This document shows, piece after piece, positions 10,027 through 19,531 of a DNA stretch of 64,000 nt. Numbering within the stretch: the first letter of the stretch is position 1; each line of letters starts with the position of its first letter. The stretch comes from an uncultured Lachnospiraceae bacterium (GTDB lineage: Bacteria > Bacillota > Clostridia > Lachnospirales > Lachnospiraceae), in contig CANQAP010000004.1 in the NCBI GenBank assembly GCA_947589305.1, positions 62,001 to 126,000 on the forward strand. The letters are read 5' to 3'. Below the pieces are notes generated by a model. The model ran no database searches. It saw only the letters and a program-made list of their open reading frames with translations, and was not told the DNA's origin. The translations under genes were made by a program, and so were the position numbers.

Positions 10027-10063
10027 GGTATATCCTCCTTTCATAATGCCACTTCATTCCACC

Positions 10064-11350
10064 TTATACTTCTTTTGCCGCGTCCACTACCAAATCCGCT
10101 GCTTTTTGCACGGCTACATCTTCCCGAATGGATTCGGCTTCCTTGTCGCCGACAATCTCCTTTAATTTTTCTATATCCATCTGATACATGGATGCTAAAT
10201 TCTCCAGTTCTTTATCGATCTCATCCTGTGTTACTTCGATATTTTCGGCTTTTGCAACTGCTTCCATCACCAAACGCGCCTGAATTCTCTTTAACGCTTC
10301 CGGTTTGCACTGCTCCTGAAAGGCTTCCATCGTCATTCCGGTAAACTGTAAATATTGCTCTAACCGTAATCCCTGATAAGTCAAACGCTGTTCAAATTCT
10401 TCTACCATCTGCTCCTGCTTCATAGCGACCATCGCATCCGGAATCTCCATCTGTGCATGCTCAATGATCTTATCGATCACCTTTGTCTCTTTTTCACGTT
10501 TTGCTTCGGATTCTTTCTTTACCAGTAAGGTCTTGCGTATATCTTCCCTGTATTCTTCCATGGTCTCAAATTCAGACGCTTCACTCGCAAACTCGTCATT
10601 GAGTTCCGGAAGTTCCGTAGCTTTGATCCCCTTAACCGTTACCTGAAAGACTGCCGGTTTTCCAGCCAGATCCGCCGCCTGATAATCTTCAGGGAAAGTC
10701 ACATGCACTTCGACTTTCTCACCGACGGACTTGCCGACTAACTGATCTTCAAACGTATCGATAAAGGAATGCGAACCCAGCTTTAACGGATAGTCGCTGC
10801 CCTTACCGCCTTCAAATGCCACACCGTCAACAAAGCCCTCAAAATCGATCGTGACTTCATCATCCATCTGCGCCGGACGGTCTTCCACCGTGACCGTTCT
10901 GGAATTCTGATACTGAACCCGCTTTAATTCCGCTTCCATATCTTCTTCCGTGACTTCCACCGGAATCTTATCGATTTCGATTCCCTTATATTCACCTAAC
11001 GTCACGACCGGTTTTAATGCTACTTCCGCTGTGTAAATAAACGGTTTTCCCTTTTCCACCTGAACCAGATCCAGTTCCGGACGTGAAACAATCTCTAAGC
11101 CGCATTCCGCCGCTGCTTCCGGATAACTTTTCTGTATACAGGTATTTGCCGCATCCTCGTAGAATAACTGCGGACCGTATGTTTTCTCGATCATGTACAT
11201 CGGTACTTTGCCTTTTCGAAAGCCCGGCATAGAAATCTTTCCCTTTTCTTTTTTATATGCTTCGAGCATCGCATTTTCAAATTCTTCTGCGGTTACCTCT
11301 ATCGTAATCTTTGCCATGTTTTTTTCCAGTTTCTCTACTGTGTAACTCAT
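10064..11350 (-). CDS. tig: Trigger factor
   Basis: A 428-residue ribosome-associated chaperone and peptidyl-prolyl isomerase. The ribosome-binding signature GFRKGKVP is at 43-50, followed by an FKBP-type isomerase domain (about 155-245) and a long helical C-terminal chaperone domain. The start is ATG 11350 behind AAGGAGG; the longer frame to 11422 runs through the leader and is rejected. First gene of the protein quality-control operon, with its own promoter. Confidence 0.97.
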   Translation of the reverse strand: MSYTVEKLEKNMAKITIEVTAEEFENAMLEAYKKEKGKISMPGFRKGKVPMYMIEKTYGPQLFYEDAANTCIQKSYPEAAAECGLEIVSRPELDLVQVEKGKPFIYTAEVALKPVVTLGEYKGIEIDKIPVEVTEEDMEAELKRVQYQNSRTVTVEDRPAQMDDEVTIDFEGFVDGVAFEGGKGSDYPLKLGSHSFIDTFEDQLVGKSVGEKVEVHVTFPEDYQAADLAGKPAVFQVTVKGIKATELPELNDEFASEASEFETMEEYREDIRKTLLVKKESEAKREKETKVIDKIIEHAQMEIPDAMVAMKQEQMVEEFEQRLTYQGLRLEQYLQFTGMTMEAFQEQCKPEALKRIQARLVMEAVAKAENIEVTQDEIDKELENLASMYQMDIEKLKEIVGDKEAESIREDVAVQKAADLVVDAAKEV

Positions 11351-11425
11351 CGTATGATGTCCTCCTTGTGAACAAATTCCTCTTCTTAATTTATGGTTTA
11401 TGGAATCTAACCCATTAATCATTAC

Positions 11426-11455
11426 ATTATAGCATAGGAATCCCTTCTATGTCCA
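11426..11455 (-). promoter_or_regulatory. SigA-type promoter of the tig-clpP-clpX-lon operon
   Basis: On the minus strand TGGACA (11450-11455) and a perfect TATAAT (11426-11431) are 18 bp apart. The predicted start is about 70 nt before the tig ATG. Confidence 0.65.
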
Positions 11456-11485
11456 CTATATTTCCAAGCGAATTCTATAATTACG

Positions 11486-11517
11486 AAAAAACCCCCGAGA
11501 AATAGATACTCGGGGAT
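11486..11517 (-). terminator. Rho-independent terminator after the spore-protein gene
   Basis: A GC-rich 7-bp stem (11493-11499 with 11509-11515) with a 9-nt loop is followed on the minus strand by six T. It insulates the spore-specific gene from the constitutive tig promoter just beyond. Confidence 0.9.
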
Positions 11518-11538
11518 TTCTTTGACGGATATGGTCTC

Positions 11539-11724
11539 TTACTTACCAGCCATAGCCTTCATCTGAGCTTCAACCAGTTTCTTAGTCATCTGACCACCAA
11601 CAGAACCGTTCTGTCTTGATGTCAAGTCACCGTTGTAACCCTGCTTTAAGTCAACACCTACTTCTGAAGCACATTCCATTTTGAAACGATTCATTGCTTC
11701 ACTCTTAGAATACTTGCTAGACAT
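11539..11724 (-). CDS. Alpha/beta-type small acid-soluble spore protein
   Basis: A 61-residue SASP that coats and protects spore DNA. It carries the N-terminal segment FKMECASEVGV, equivalent to the GPR germination-protease cleavage region, and the C-terminal DNA-binding block GSVGGQMTKKLVEAQ. The start was set at ATG 11724, eight bases after GGAGG; the frame to 11760 reads through that site. Its presence marks a spore-forming lineage. Expression in the forespore (SigG) is expected from the family, but I found no convincing SigG promoter. Confidence 0.93.
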   Translation of the reverse strand: MSSKYSKSEAMNRFKMECASEVGVDLKQGYNGDLTSRQNGSVGGQMTKKLVEAQMKAMAGK

Positions 11725-11874
11725 ATTTGCTACCTCCATATTGAATACTTTAGACCTCATGCGTCCGTAAGAATCAAGCCGATACGATATCGCCCTGTCT
11801 CTTGCATTCGCTTGATGTCTTACTCATAGTATCCTCAGGATTCTTCAAAGTATTATGGTAAGTTATGGTGGTTT

Positions 11875-14800
11875 TTATTGTCTTTTTTTATTTTTTAATA
11901 GGAAAACTCCTCCTATGCTCATGAGCGTACCGCATACAGCAACCCATACGACCGGTGAAGCATCTCCTGTCTTTGGAGAACTGCCGGAGCTGGATGTCAA
12001 TGTTGCAGTGGACCGCGATGTCTGGCTGATATCCGAAGTGCTTGCCGCTCCGTTACCATTGCCGCCGCCGGTTCCGTTTGGATCGTTCCCGTTATCGCCT
12101 GCCGCGCCACCCGGCGTCTGTGTTCCGTTTGGATCGGCTGCATCCGAATACACCAGTGCATACGTTGAAAAGAGCGCACTTTCTATGGTATATGTGTTCG
12201 GATTGGTATCCAGATCTACCAGACGTTCTACCGAACTTCCATGCACACGTATCACACTGAGACTTTCTTTTGCCGCCAGATCACTGCTCAACGGAATGAC
12301 GATCCGTATCGTCTTACCGCCGTTGATCGCCAATACCTCTGTCTCCGAGATCAGTCCGTAGGCGCCGATCGCACGTTTCCAGATGGAGAAATCCAAATAC
12401 ATAGCGACATGCTCATTTTGCATCAAGTTGTTTTGTATGCCTGCCAAATCATTTACCGGCACTTCCGCTTCGCTCAAAGCGGAAACTTCCATACAGAATT
12501 CCACGGTACCGCCTGCATTGATGATATCGTTGTCCTGACTGTTAAAGTTCGTCGTATCGTCAAACAGATCATTTAAACCGCTGATATGAAATTCCGGAAG
12601 GGTTTCATCTTTATATTCCACATCGGTAGCATGACCGGCACGCAGCACTAACTGGATCGCGGTGGACGGTTCTACGATCACGCTATTCGTAATAACGATT
12701 CCGGCACTGACGGAACGGCTTCCTTTCACTGCCCGTATGGTATAAATGCCATCCGGTACATTGGTGAAAATAAAGCTTTCTCCGCTATTCACATTTCTGG
12801 ACTGTAACACCGCCTGATTTTGATACAGCATAACGGAAATCGTCGAATCATCTCCAGCTTCCGCCGCTTCATCCGTCACGGTTCCTGCTACATTGATTCC
12901 CGCCGGAGTTGCCGGTTCTGTCTGAAAGGCTCCGATATAATCACAACGCTCGCCGTCCGTTGACAACGCCAATACCTCGAAACGATACCGTGTATCGTCT
13001 TTGAGATTCGTAAATTTCGCAGTAAACGCCTGATTGCCCTGTGAATCTTTCGTAACGGTCAGACTATCCGCATTCGTCAGATCCGTACTTCCTTCCGGAC
13101 CGTATGACACACTGATATGATCAATCTCAAAGGTGCCTGCTGTCACCTGACCAAGAACCGTAATCCCGTTCTTTGCATTACCGTTAATACTGGTAATCGT
13201 GATGTTCATCGGCTCGAATGCGTCCGCAGTTCCCACATTGCCTGCACGGTCTGTTGCTTTGATATCATAGCTTCCACGCATTGCGGCTGTAAATTCCGCT
13301 GTGTAAACGCCGTCGCCGATATAGGTCACATCCAACTGTTTTGCATATGCTTCGTTATTATTATATACCGCTTCGACCTTCGCTAAACCACTGACTGCTT
13401 CCGTGACTTTAAAGGTAATCTTTGTATTGGTTCCGTCACCGTTTAAGACCACATCCGAAATCAGCGGCGCCGTGCCGTCATATCGGATCTGATACAGTCC
13501 ATCCTCATCGGATCCATACTGATTCTGCATGCCGGATTCCGTTTCCGCCCAGACACGCAGGTTCCAAACGCCCTCTCCCGGTAACCGGAACGCGTCACCG
13601 GCTCTTTGATTATCGTGCGTCGGTTCATCCGTTCCATCTTTCCATAAATGATAATAGGTAAAGATCTGTGTCCCGTCCGGCGTCTCCGACGGTTCTTCAA
13701 TCGTAATCAACGGATTTTCCTGATACCAGTACGTTTCCGTATTGCCCGGCGCATCCGGCGTGATCGTTACGACCGGATTATCCGGTACTTCTGCCGATAC
13801 CCGTGTGAATACGACCGGATATTCGGTTACATTTCCTGCATAATCGACTGCTTTGATCGTATAAGTGCCTTTTTTCGTCACCGTGATCGTATAGGTATTC
13901 GGTTCACCGGCTACCTCTAAACAGTCGATCCGGTTTCCGTGTTCATCTTTTGCGGTCAGCATATCCACGCCGCTTTCCGCATCCGTCACCGTCAGGGTGA
14001 TCGTCTTGGATGTTTCCCAGACCGCATCATAATTATCCGGTGAAACCGTAACGACCGGAGCCGTACCGTCAACCACAAATTCAATCGGCTGCATTTCCAA
14101 GCTGACATTATCCGCATTATCATAGGCGGTAACTTTCACCGTATAGGTTCCGCTTTCGGTAAAGGTCTTGGTAAATGCCTGCTGCATCACCTGTTTATTG
14201 GTGTCTGCAACGGTTTCTTTTTCATCTATCGCAATCGGTTCGCCGTTTTTCGTAATATTCCATAATACATAGGCAACGCCCGCATCGTCATCCGTTACGT
14301 CAGCGGTGACTTTGACCGTCTTGTAATAATTGCCTTCACCGGCAAATGCGGTAGCCCCTTCTTCATTGACGGCGGTCACCTTTACCACCGGCGCGGTGTT
14401 TTCAATGACCCAATACTCCGACGTCACACCGTTGACGCCGATCAAAGTCGCTGATGACGAAACATTTCCCGCTTTGTCACTCGTGATAAACGCAATCTCA
14501 CCCTTGAAATTCATCGGAACGGTAAAGCTTGCCTTGCCGTCCTTCACCTCGATCGTTTTGGCTGTTCCATCCGGATAACCGCCTAAATAATAGGTCAGAT
14601 CTTTGACCCCGCTCACTTCGTCGCTACCCGGCTTGGAGCCGTCGTACCGTAAATCCGCAACCGGAATCGTGATTCTCAGTTCTTCGCGGAAGAAATTACC
14701 AAAACTTAAGATATTTCCTACTTTCTTTAAGCCGGAACCATTCACGGTATCAATCACTATGTTTTCCTTGTCGATCGTCGGTGCCGTGATATCAATCTTG

Positions 14801-17145
14801 ATCTCGATCTTCTTCAGAGCCGTTACCGCATGATTCGTACTGTTTGCCAACTGCAGATAGACATCCCCGCGTGCCATCTCTTCCGTGATCTCCGCACTAT
14901 TTGAGAACAGACCGACTTCATAAGTAGCCGCCTTGTTCGACTGGCTATCCATCAGATAAACACGGTCATAGTTGGACCCGCCTTTGGTCTCTATCCGCGG
15001 CGCATTTCCATAATACCAGCCATCGGCAGATATCGTACCGATAATGGTATAATCCGTATCCAAAATCGGATTTTCCTGCTTAACGACCAGTTTGCCGGTC
15101 GTTACCTGAAGATAATAATTGTCCAGTTGTACCTGTTCCACATCGATACCGATCGTATAATGGTCGCCTGCCAGATAATCCGGCGCGCCGTAGTCGCATG
15201 TAAAATGACCCGTGATCGCGTTTTTGATGATCGGTTCGTCCGCCTCCGCTACGATCGCCGGCAGATCATCCCGATTGACCGTCACGGTAAACGCAGGCTC
15301 CTGCCCGGTCAGGATATGATCTTTGCCTTCCTCATAGACCGGTGCCGTCGTGACCCGTACCTGCTTCTTTGTGATCTCTCCATCCGGCACGACTGCCGTC
15401 GGATCGATCGTATAATATTTCGCCCGATTACCAGTGATATGCAGTCCGGATATCGTAATCGGTTTGCCTGTTCCGGCATTTGCATTATCAAAGGTTCCGG
15501 TCTGACCTTCATTATATACACTAATCTCGGTGATTTCCTGATTGTTCTTTACTCCGTCCGTATAATAGATCGAGCCGATCGGGATCTGCGTATCACCGTC
15601 ATACATCTTGGTTTTATACTGTACGCCGGTCACTGTCAACGTCTTTGGCTGCAGATTGACCATCACATGCAGGGACGTATTTGGTTCCTTAGAATTCTGT
15701 TCATCATGTACGGAAAACGTCAGATCCAATGCGCCGTCGCTTACCGTTTGAACCGAATCTGCTGTGATCGTGATCTTGTTTTGTTCCACCTGCACGGACA
15801 GACCGGTTATCTCCTTATAGTCTTTCAATGACACGTCGCCGTCAACCGTATGACCAGTCACAGCCACTAACGTCGGTGTGAACTGCCCGATATCCGTTAC
15901 ACTGTGATAAATATCTATCGTTTCCTCAACCGCATCACTGTATTGCGCTTCGATATTTGATTTTGAAAGGGAAGCCGCCTGATACGTCCACTGAGCCGTC
16001 ATGGTAAAGGTCTCGCCTTCCTGCTCCTTTAGATTCTGAATCTCAGCCGCATCATCATAATGCTCTTCGTTTTCGCCTTTCCAGCCGGCAAATGTATAAC
16101 CGGGCTTTTGGAACGTGCAGACATCCAATCGGACCGTTTGGTCATACGCCACATCCATCTGCGGCATCTCTCCGGTCACATTTTCTTCACTGCCTTCACT
16201 TCCCTTTTCGAATGCAACATGATACGTGATCGGTACCCAGTACGGCGTTACATAGACATCCGGTCCCTGTTCCGTGATCGTATACTGTTCTCCGGCCTTA
16301 CATCTCTTATTATTGTCACCGTTGATCCGCCATTCCGTAAAGGCATATCCTTTCTTTGTGAAGGACTGATTTGATAACGTCACCTTCGGCGCTTCTCCGC
16401 CCTGAATCTGCACTGTCTGTTGCGTAGAATCACCCGATCCGCCGTCTCCCGGATCAAAGTGTACCCGGTAGGACTGTAACTGCCATATGACGTATAAGGT
16501 GATGTTTTTATTTCCGGTAAAGTCATCTAAGGTCAATTGTGTTTTTTCCAGCAATGCTCCGCCATCCGAATAAGACCACCCTGCCTGTTTGAAACATGTA
16601 TCCGACGAAGTGATCTCGGATGCCAGCGTACTCAGTTGATAACCGCTCTCCAAATCCTCACGCTGTAAGACTTTCTGATAGGAACCCGTGTCACCGTTAT
16701 GCTTACCATATTTACCCAATTGGATCGTGATCGTATAGGTTTCCGATGCTGCCAGTCTGTACTGCTGGTTCGTCTGCATTTGCTCTATTTGCATCTCTGT
16801 CGCAGTCGTCTGCAATGCCGTACCATCCGCTGCTGTCGTATCACCGGATGCTGCCGTATCGCTGCTTTCACCGGATACCGGCGGTAATCCTTCCGCCATC
16901 TGCTGCAAAGAAGCATCCGGATCGGATTCCGTATTAGCCAAACTGATCAGATACCAGCTCTGGCTGATGATCAAAACCAGACACACCAATGCAACGACCG
17001 CCCGTTTCGGCCGCTCCATACATTTCTCCAACAGTAAAAAAAACAAACTGATCAAAGATACCAACGCCAACATCGGGTATTTCATCCAATGATGCTTTTT
17101 TCCCAGATTCACAAGCTTTTGAATGATGTACTCTTTTGCTTTCAT
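11875..17145 (-). CDS. Very large cell-wall-anchored surface protein with InlB-type, MBG-like and Ig-like repeats
   Basis: A 1,756-residue surface protein. Two hydrophobic segments near the N-terminus (about 24-40 and 49-69), followed by a Ser/Thr/Gln-rich linker, probably act as the export signal. Three Listeria-Bacteroides (InlB B-type) repeats follow (about 136-222, 225-303 and 306-390; hallmarks GYAFTEW and GYTFAGWK), then MBG/YDG-like domains (about 500-690; KMYDGDTQI), a long array of Ig-like domains with recurrent D-x-TAP and AGNV motifs (about 790-1360), a fibronectin-like and a Cna-B-like unit (about 1380-1500), a Gly/Asn/Pro/Ser-rich spacer, and a sorting signal SPKTG at 1723-1727 with a hydrophobic stretch and KNKKRQ tail. 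SPKTG is the type used by class B sortases in some Clostridia. An own promoter and GAGGTGAGAGG before ATG 17145 support the start. Its ligand is unknown; adhesion is an inference. Confidence 0.9.
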   Translation of the reverse strand: MKAKEYIIQKLVNLGKKHHWMKYPMLALVSLISLFFLLLEKCMERPKRAVVALVCLVLIISQSWYLISLANTESDPDASLQQMAEGLPPVSGESSDTAASGDTTAADGTALQTTATEMQIEQMQTNQQYRLAASETYTITIQLGKYGKHNGDTGSYQKVLQREDLESGYQLSTLASEITSSDTCFKQAGWSYSDGGALLEKTQLTLDDFTGNKNITLYVIWQLQSYRVHFDPGDGGSGDSTQQTVQIQGGEAPKVTLSNQSFTKKGYAFTEWRINGDNNKRCKAGEQYTITEQGPDVYVTPYWVPITYHVAFEKGSEGSEENVTGEMPQMDVAYDQTVRLDVCTFQKPGYTFAGWKGENEEHYDDAAEIQNLKEQEGETFTMTAQWTYQAASLSKSNIEAQYSDAVEETIDIYHSVTDIGQFTPTLVAVTGHTVDGDVSLKDYKEITGLSVQVEQNKITITADSVQTVSDGALDLTFSVHDEQNSKEPNTSLHVMVNLQPKTLTVTGVQYKTKMYDGDTQIPIGSIYYTDGVKNNQEITEISVYNEGQTGTFDNANAGTGKPITISGLHITGNRAKYYTIDPTAVVPDGEITKKQVRVTTAPVYEEGKDHILTGQEPAFTVTVNRDDLPAIVAEADEPIIKNAITGHFTCDYGAPDYLAGDHYTIGIDVEQVQLDNYYLQVTTGKLVVKQENPILDTDYTIIGTISADGWYYGNAPRIETKGGSNYDRVYLMDSQSNKAATYEVGLFSNSAEITEEMARGDVYLQLANSTNHAVTALKKIEIKIDITAPTIDKENIVIDTVNGSGLKKVGNILSFGNFFREELRITIPVADLRYDGSKPGSDEVSGVKDLTYYLGGYPDGTAKTIEVKDGKASFTVPMNFKGEIAFITSDKAGNVSSSATLIGVNGVTSEYWVIENTAPVVKVTAVNEEGATAFAGEGNYYKTVKVTADVTDDDAGVAYVLWNITKNGEPIAIDEKETVADTNKQVMQQAFTKTFTESGTYTVKVTAYDNADNVSLEMQPIEFVVDGTAPVVTVSPDNYDAVWETSKTITLTVTDAESGVDMLTAKDEHGNRIDCLEVAGEPNTYTITVTKKGTYTIKAVDYAGNVTEYPVVFTRVSAEVPDNPVVTITPDAPGNTETYWYQENPLITIEEPSETPDGTQIFTYYHLWKDGTDEPTHDNQRAGDAFRLPGEGVWNLRVWAETESGMQNQYGSDEDGLYQIRYDGTAPLISDVVLNGDGTNTKITFKVTEAVSGLAKVEAVYNNNEAYAKQLDVTYIGDGVYTAEFTAAMRGSYDIKATDRAGNVGTADAFEPMNITITSINGNAKNGITVLGQVTAGTFEIDHISVSYGPEGSTDLTNADSLTVTKDSQGNQAFTAKFTNLKDDTRYRFEVLALSTDGERCDYIGAFQTEPATPAGINVAGTVTDEAAEAGDDSTISVMLYQNQAVLQSRNVNSGESFIFTNVPDGIYTIRAVKGSRSVSAGIVITNSVIVEPSTAIQLVLRAGHATDVEYKDETLPEFHISGLNDLFDDTTNFNSQDNDIINAGGTVEFCMEVSALSEAEVPVNDLAGIQNNLMQNEHVAMYLDFSIWKRAIGAYGLISETEVLAINGGKTIRIVIPLSSDLAAKESLSVIRVHGSSVERLVDLDTNPNTYTIESALFSTYALVYSDAADPNGTQTPGGAAGDNGNDPNGTGGGNGNGAASTSDISQTSRSTATLTSSSGSSPKTGDASPVVWVAVCGTLMSIGGVFLLKNKKRQ

Positions 17146-17199
17146 CCTCTCACCTCATAAATTCTCAATCACATTCCTACGATTACTAATCCTTCCCTG

Positions 17200-17228
17200 A
17201 TTATACCATAAGCCATGCTTAAAACAAA
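17200..17228 (-). promoter_or_regulatory. Promoter of the surface-protein gene
   Basis: On the minus strand a perfect TATAAT (17200-17205) preceded by TGG forms an extended -10 box. A weak -35 TTTGTT (17223-17228) lies 17 bp upstream. Confidence 0.65.
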
Positions 17229-17368
17229 TAGTTTTCCTTTTATTTTATGATATTTTCCACTGAAATTATCATTTTTCGCATCTTTAAAAAACACGAAAAT
17301 TCCCTATTTCATTTATCGGCAAAAAATGGCGGATTCTTTAGAATATTTATGCTTTTGCCTGCATATTC

Positions 17369-17397
17369 TTGCCCTTTCTGTAAAATAGTGATAAAAT
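17369..17397 (+). promoter_or_regulatory. SigA-type promoter of ptb-buk
   Basis: TTGCCC (17369-17374) and TAAAAT (17392-17397) are 17 bp apart. Start near 17404, giving a leader of about 67 nt that contains the inverted repeat at 17412-17437. Confidence 0.6.
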
Positions 17398-17411
17398 GAT
17401 GAATAGGTTTT

Positions 17412-17440
17412 TTGTGCCGGATTGGTTTTCGGCACAATCC
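17412..17440 (+). promoter_or_regulatory. Inverted repeat in the ptb leader
   Basis: A perfect 8-bp inverted repeat TTGTGCCG / CGGCACAA (17412-17419 and 17430-17437) is separated by 10 nt. A second, mutually exclusive 6-bp pair GGATTG / CAATCC (17419-17424 and 17435-17440) overlaps it. It lies just downstream of the predicted start, where an operator or an RNA switch would sit. No T-run follows, so it is not an intrinsic terminator. Confidence 0.5.
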
Positions 17441-17470
17441 AAATTCATTATAATTGTAGAGGTGTAAAAG

Positions 17471-18385
17471 ATGAGTAAGACATTTGAAGATTTGATTTCC
17501 AAGGTGGCTGCCTGCTCAAAAAAGAAACTGTCCGTCGCAGTCGCACAGGACGATGCCGTATTAGAAGCCGTTCGCGCTGCAAAAGAACGCAATATCGCAG
17601 ATTCCATTCTGGTCGGCGATGCGGACAAGATCCGGGCGATCGCCAATGACATGAACATGAATCTGTCCGATTACGAAATAATCGACATCAAAGACCCAAT
17701 CGAAGCCGCTACCAAAGCGGTCGAATTGGTACATAACGGCGAAGCCGATATGTATATGAAAGGTCTGATCGACACAAAAGATTTTCTGAAAAGCGTATTA
17801 AACAAAGAAGTCGGGCTGCGTACCGGTAAATCTCTCTCCCACGTCTGTGTATTTGAGATACCGAATTGCGACCGTCTGATCTTTCTTACAGATGTCGCCT
17901 TTATTCCATATCCTACCTTAGAGGACAAGATCGATATTATCAACAATACGGTGGAAGTCGTACACGCATGCGGCATTCCGAATCCAAAAGTAGCTCCGTT
18001 GGCAGCCGTAGAAGTAGTCAATCCGAAAATGCCGGCTACCGTAGAAGCAGCCGAACTGACCAAACTAAATGAAGAAGGAAAGATTACCGGATGTATCGTG
18101 GACGGTCCGTTGTCGTTCGACCTTGCCTTTGATCCGGAAGCTGCCCGCCATAAAGGCGCCGAAGGACGGAAGATTGTCGGTGATGCGGATGTATTCCTCT
18201 TTCCGGATATCCATGCGGGAAATATTACTTATAAATGTCTGGTACATACCTGCAACGTCAAGAACGGCAACATCTTAACCGGAACGAAAGCCCCTGTGAT
18301 CTTAACGTCCCGTTCCGACACCTTTGAAGTCAAGGTGAATTCCATAGCCATTGCTGCGGTTGTTGCAGAAGCCATGAAAAAATAA
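17471..18385 (+). CDS. ptb: Phosphate butyryltransferase
   Basis: A 304-residue enzyme of the phosphate acetyl/butyryl transferase family that turns butyryl-CoA and phosphate into butyryl phosphate and CoA. The length (about 300) and the segments MKGLIDTKDFLK, DVAFIPYPTLEDK, VDGPLSFDLAFD and LFPDIHAGN fit Ptb rather than the longer Pta. The adjacent butyrate kinase gene supports butyrate as substrate. The start ATG 17471 has GAGGTG seven bases upstream. First gene of a two-gene operon lying opposite the acetyl-CoA to butyryl-CoA operon. Confidence 0.94.
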   Translation: MSKTFEDLISKVAACSKKKLSVAVAQDDAVLEAVRAAKERNIADSILVGDADKIRAIANDMNMNLSDYEIIDIKDPIEAATKAVELVHNGEADMYMKGLIDTKDFLKSVLNKEVGLRTGKSLSHVCVFEIPNCDRLIFLTDVAFIPYPTLEDKIDIINNTVEVVHACGIPNPKVAPLAAVEVVNPKMPATVEAAELTKLNEEGKITGCIVDGPLSFDLAFDPEAARHKGAEGRKIVGDADVFLFPDIHAGNITYKCLVHTCNVKNGNILTGTKAPVILTSRSDTFEVKVNSIAIAAVVAEAMKK

Positions 18386-18397
18386 GGAGGAAATCAT

Positions 18398-19471
18398 ATG
18401 TCATATAAGATTTTAATTATCAATCCCGGATCTACGTCCACTAAGATCGGCGTATTTGAAGATGAAACCCAGATCATGGAGACCACGCTCCGCCATTCTA
18501 CGGAGGAGATCGCACAGTATGCTTCCATTATCGATCAGAAAGATTTCCGGAAACAGGTGATCTTGGAAGCCCTGAACGAAAAGAACATAGAATTATCTTC
18601 CATTGATGTAGTTGTCGGACGAGGCGGTCTTTTGAAACCGATCTCCGGCGGTACTTATGCGACTTCCGACGCCTTGATCGAAGATCTGAAAATCGGAAAG
18701 CAGGGACAGCACGCATCCAACCTCGGCGGTATCCTTGCAAAAGAAATCGCCGCTGCGATCGGAAGCAACGTTCCTTCTTATATCGTGGATCCTGTTGTGG
18801 TAGATGAATTGGCGCCGGTTGCCCGTTATTCCGGGCATCCTGAAATGCCGAGAATCAGCATTTTCCACGCTCTGAACCAAAAGGCAGTGGCAAAACGGTA
18901 TGCAAAAGAAGTCGGAAAGGCGTATGAAGATCTGAACCTGATCGTCGTCCATATGGGCGGCGGCGTATCGGTCGGAGCGCATAAGAACGGAAAAGTCATT
19001 GACGTGGCAAATGCTTTGGACGGCGACGGTCCGTTTTCTCCGGAACGAACCGGCGGACTTCCAAGCGGCAGTCTGATCCGTCTTTGCTTCTCCGGAAAAT
19101 ACACGGAAAAAGAAGTCCAAAAAATGATCTGCGGAAACGGTGGATTTAACGCCTACCTCGGCACGAATGACATGCGGGATGTGATCCGTATGGCAAAAGA
19201 AGGAAATGAAACGGCGCAGGCAGTGGAAGATGCGTTCCACTACCAGCTTTGCAAAGAAGTCGGCGCGATGGCAGTGGTTTTGGGCGGACATGTCGATCAG
19301 ATCATCCTGACCGGCGGGATTGCCTACGGACAGGAAACCGTCGATGCCATGACCGCACAGATCGGATGGATCAGCGGCATCACCGTCTATCCGGGCGAAG
19401 ATGAATTGCTGGCGCTTGCGCAAGGCGCTATCCGTGTCATGAACGGTGAAGAACCTGCTCTCGAATATTAA
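18398..19471 (+). CDS. buk: Butyrate kinase
   Basis: A 357-residue ASKHA-fold kinase that transfers phosphate from butyryl phosphate to ADP, giving butyrate and ATP. The phosphate-binding loop [12 protein letters not shown] near residue 8, GRGGLL near 70, and [11 protein letters not shown] near 185 are family signatures; the C-terminus has ILTGGIAYG. Only 12 bp separate it from ptb, and AAGGAGG precedes ATG 18398. Together ptb and buk form the kinase route to butyrate, an alternative to butyryl-CoA:acetate CoA-transferase, which is not seen in this window. A strong terminator follows. Confidence 0.96.
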   Translation: MSYKILIINPGSTSTKIGVFEDETQIMETTLRHSTEEIAQYASIIDQKDFRKQVILEALNEKNIELSSIDVVVGRGGLLKPISGGTYATSDALIEDLKIGKQGQHASNLGGILAKEIAAAIGSNVPSYIVDPVVVDELAPVARYSGHPEMPRISIFHALNQKAVAKRYAKEVGKAYEDLNLIVVHMGGGVSVGAHKNGKVIDVANALDGDGPFSPERTGGLPSGSLIRLCFSGKYTEKEVQKMICGNGGFNAYLGTNDMRDVIRMAKEGNETAQAVEDAFHYQLCKEVGAMAVVLGGHVDQIILTGGIAYGQETVDAMTAQIGWISGITVYPGEDELLALAQGAIRVMNGEEPALEY

Positions 19472-19486
19472 GACAGACATAACAAC

Positions 19487-19527
19487 AAAAGAAGCGGTCA
19501 ACCGTATCGGCAATGACCGCTTCTTTT
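19487..19527. terminator. Bidirectional terminator between buk and a convergent gene
   Basis: A 14-bp stem (19487-19500 with 19514-19527) with a 13-nt loop and T-runs on both sides serves buk on the plus strand and the membrane-protein gene on the minus strand. Confidence 0.92.
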
Positions 19528-19531
19528 TGAT

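Larger units (their letters stand above)
17146..17470. other. Divergent intergenic region between the surface protein and ptb
   Basis: This 325-bp AT-rich gap holds the minus-strand promoter of the surface-protein gene, the plus-strand ptb promoter and the ptb leader inverted repeat, all listed separately. I see no coding sequence in it. Confidence 0.8.

Noticed and set aside
11760-11870. A SigG-type promoter for the spore-protein gene
   Set aside because: A CATAATA resembling the -10 is present on the minus strand, but no matching -35 lies at the right distance, so I did not list it.
15127-15831. A 234-codon plus-strand open frame inside the surface-protein gene
   Set aside because: It is antisense to MBG-like domains, and is rich in Arg and Ile with no start signals.
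18593-19513. A 306-codon minus-strand open frame opposite buk
   Set aside because: buk is well supported, and this frame has no family match, no ribosome site and spans the terminator.
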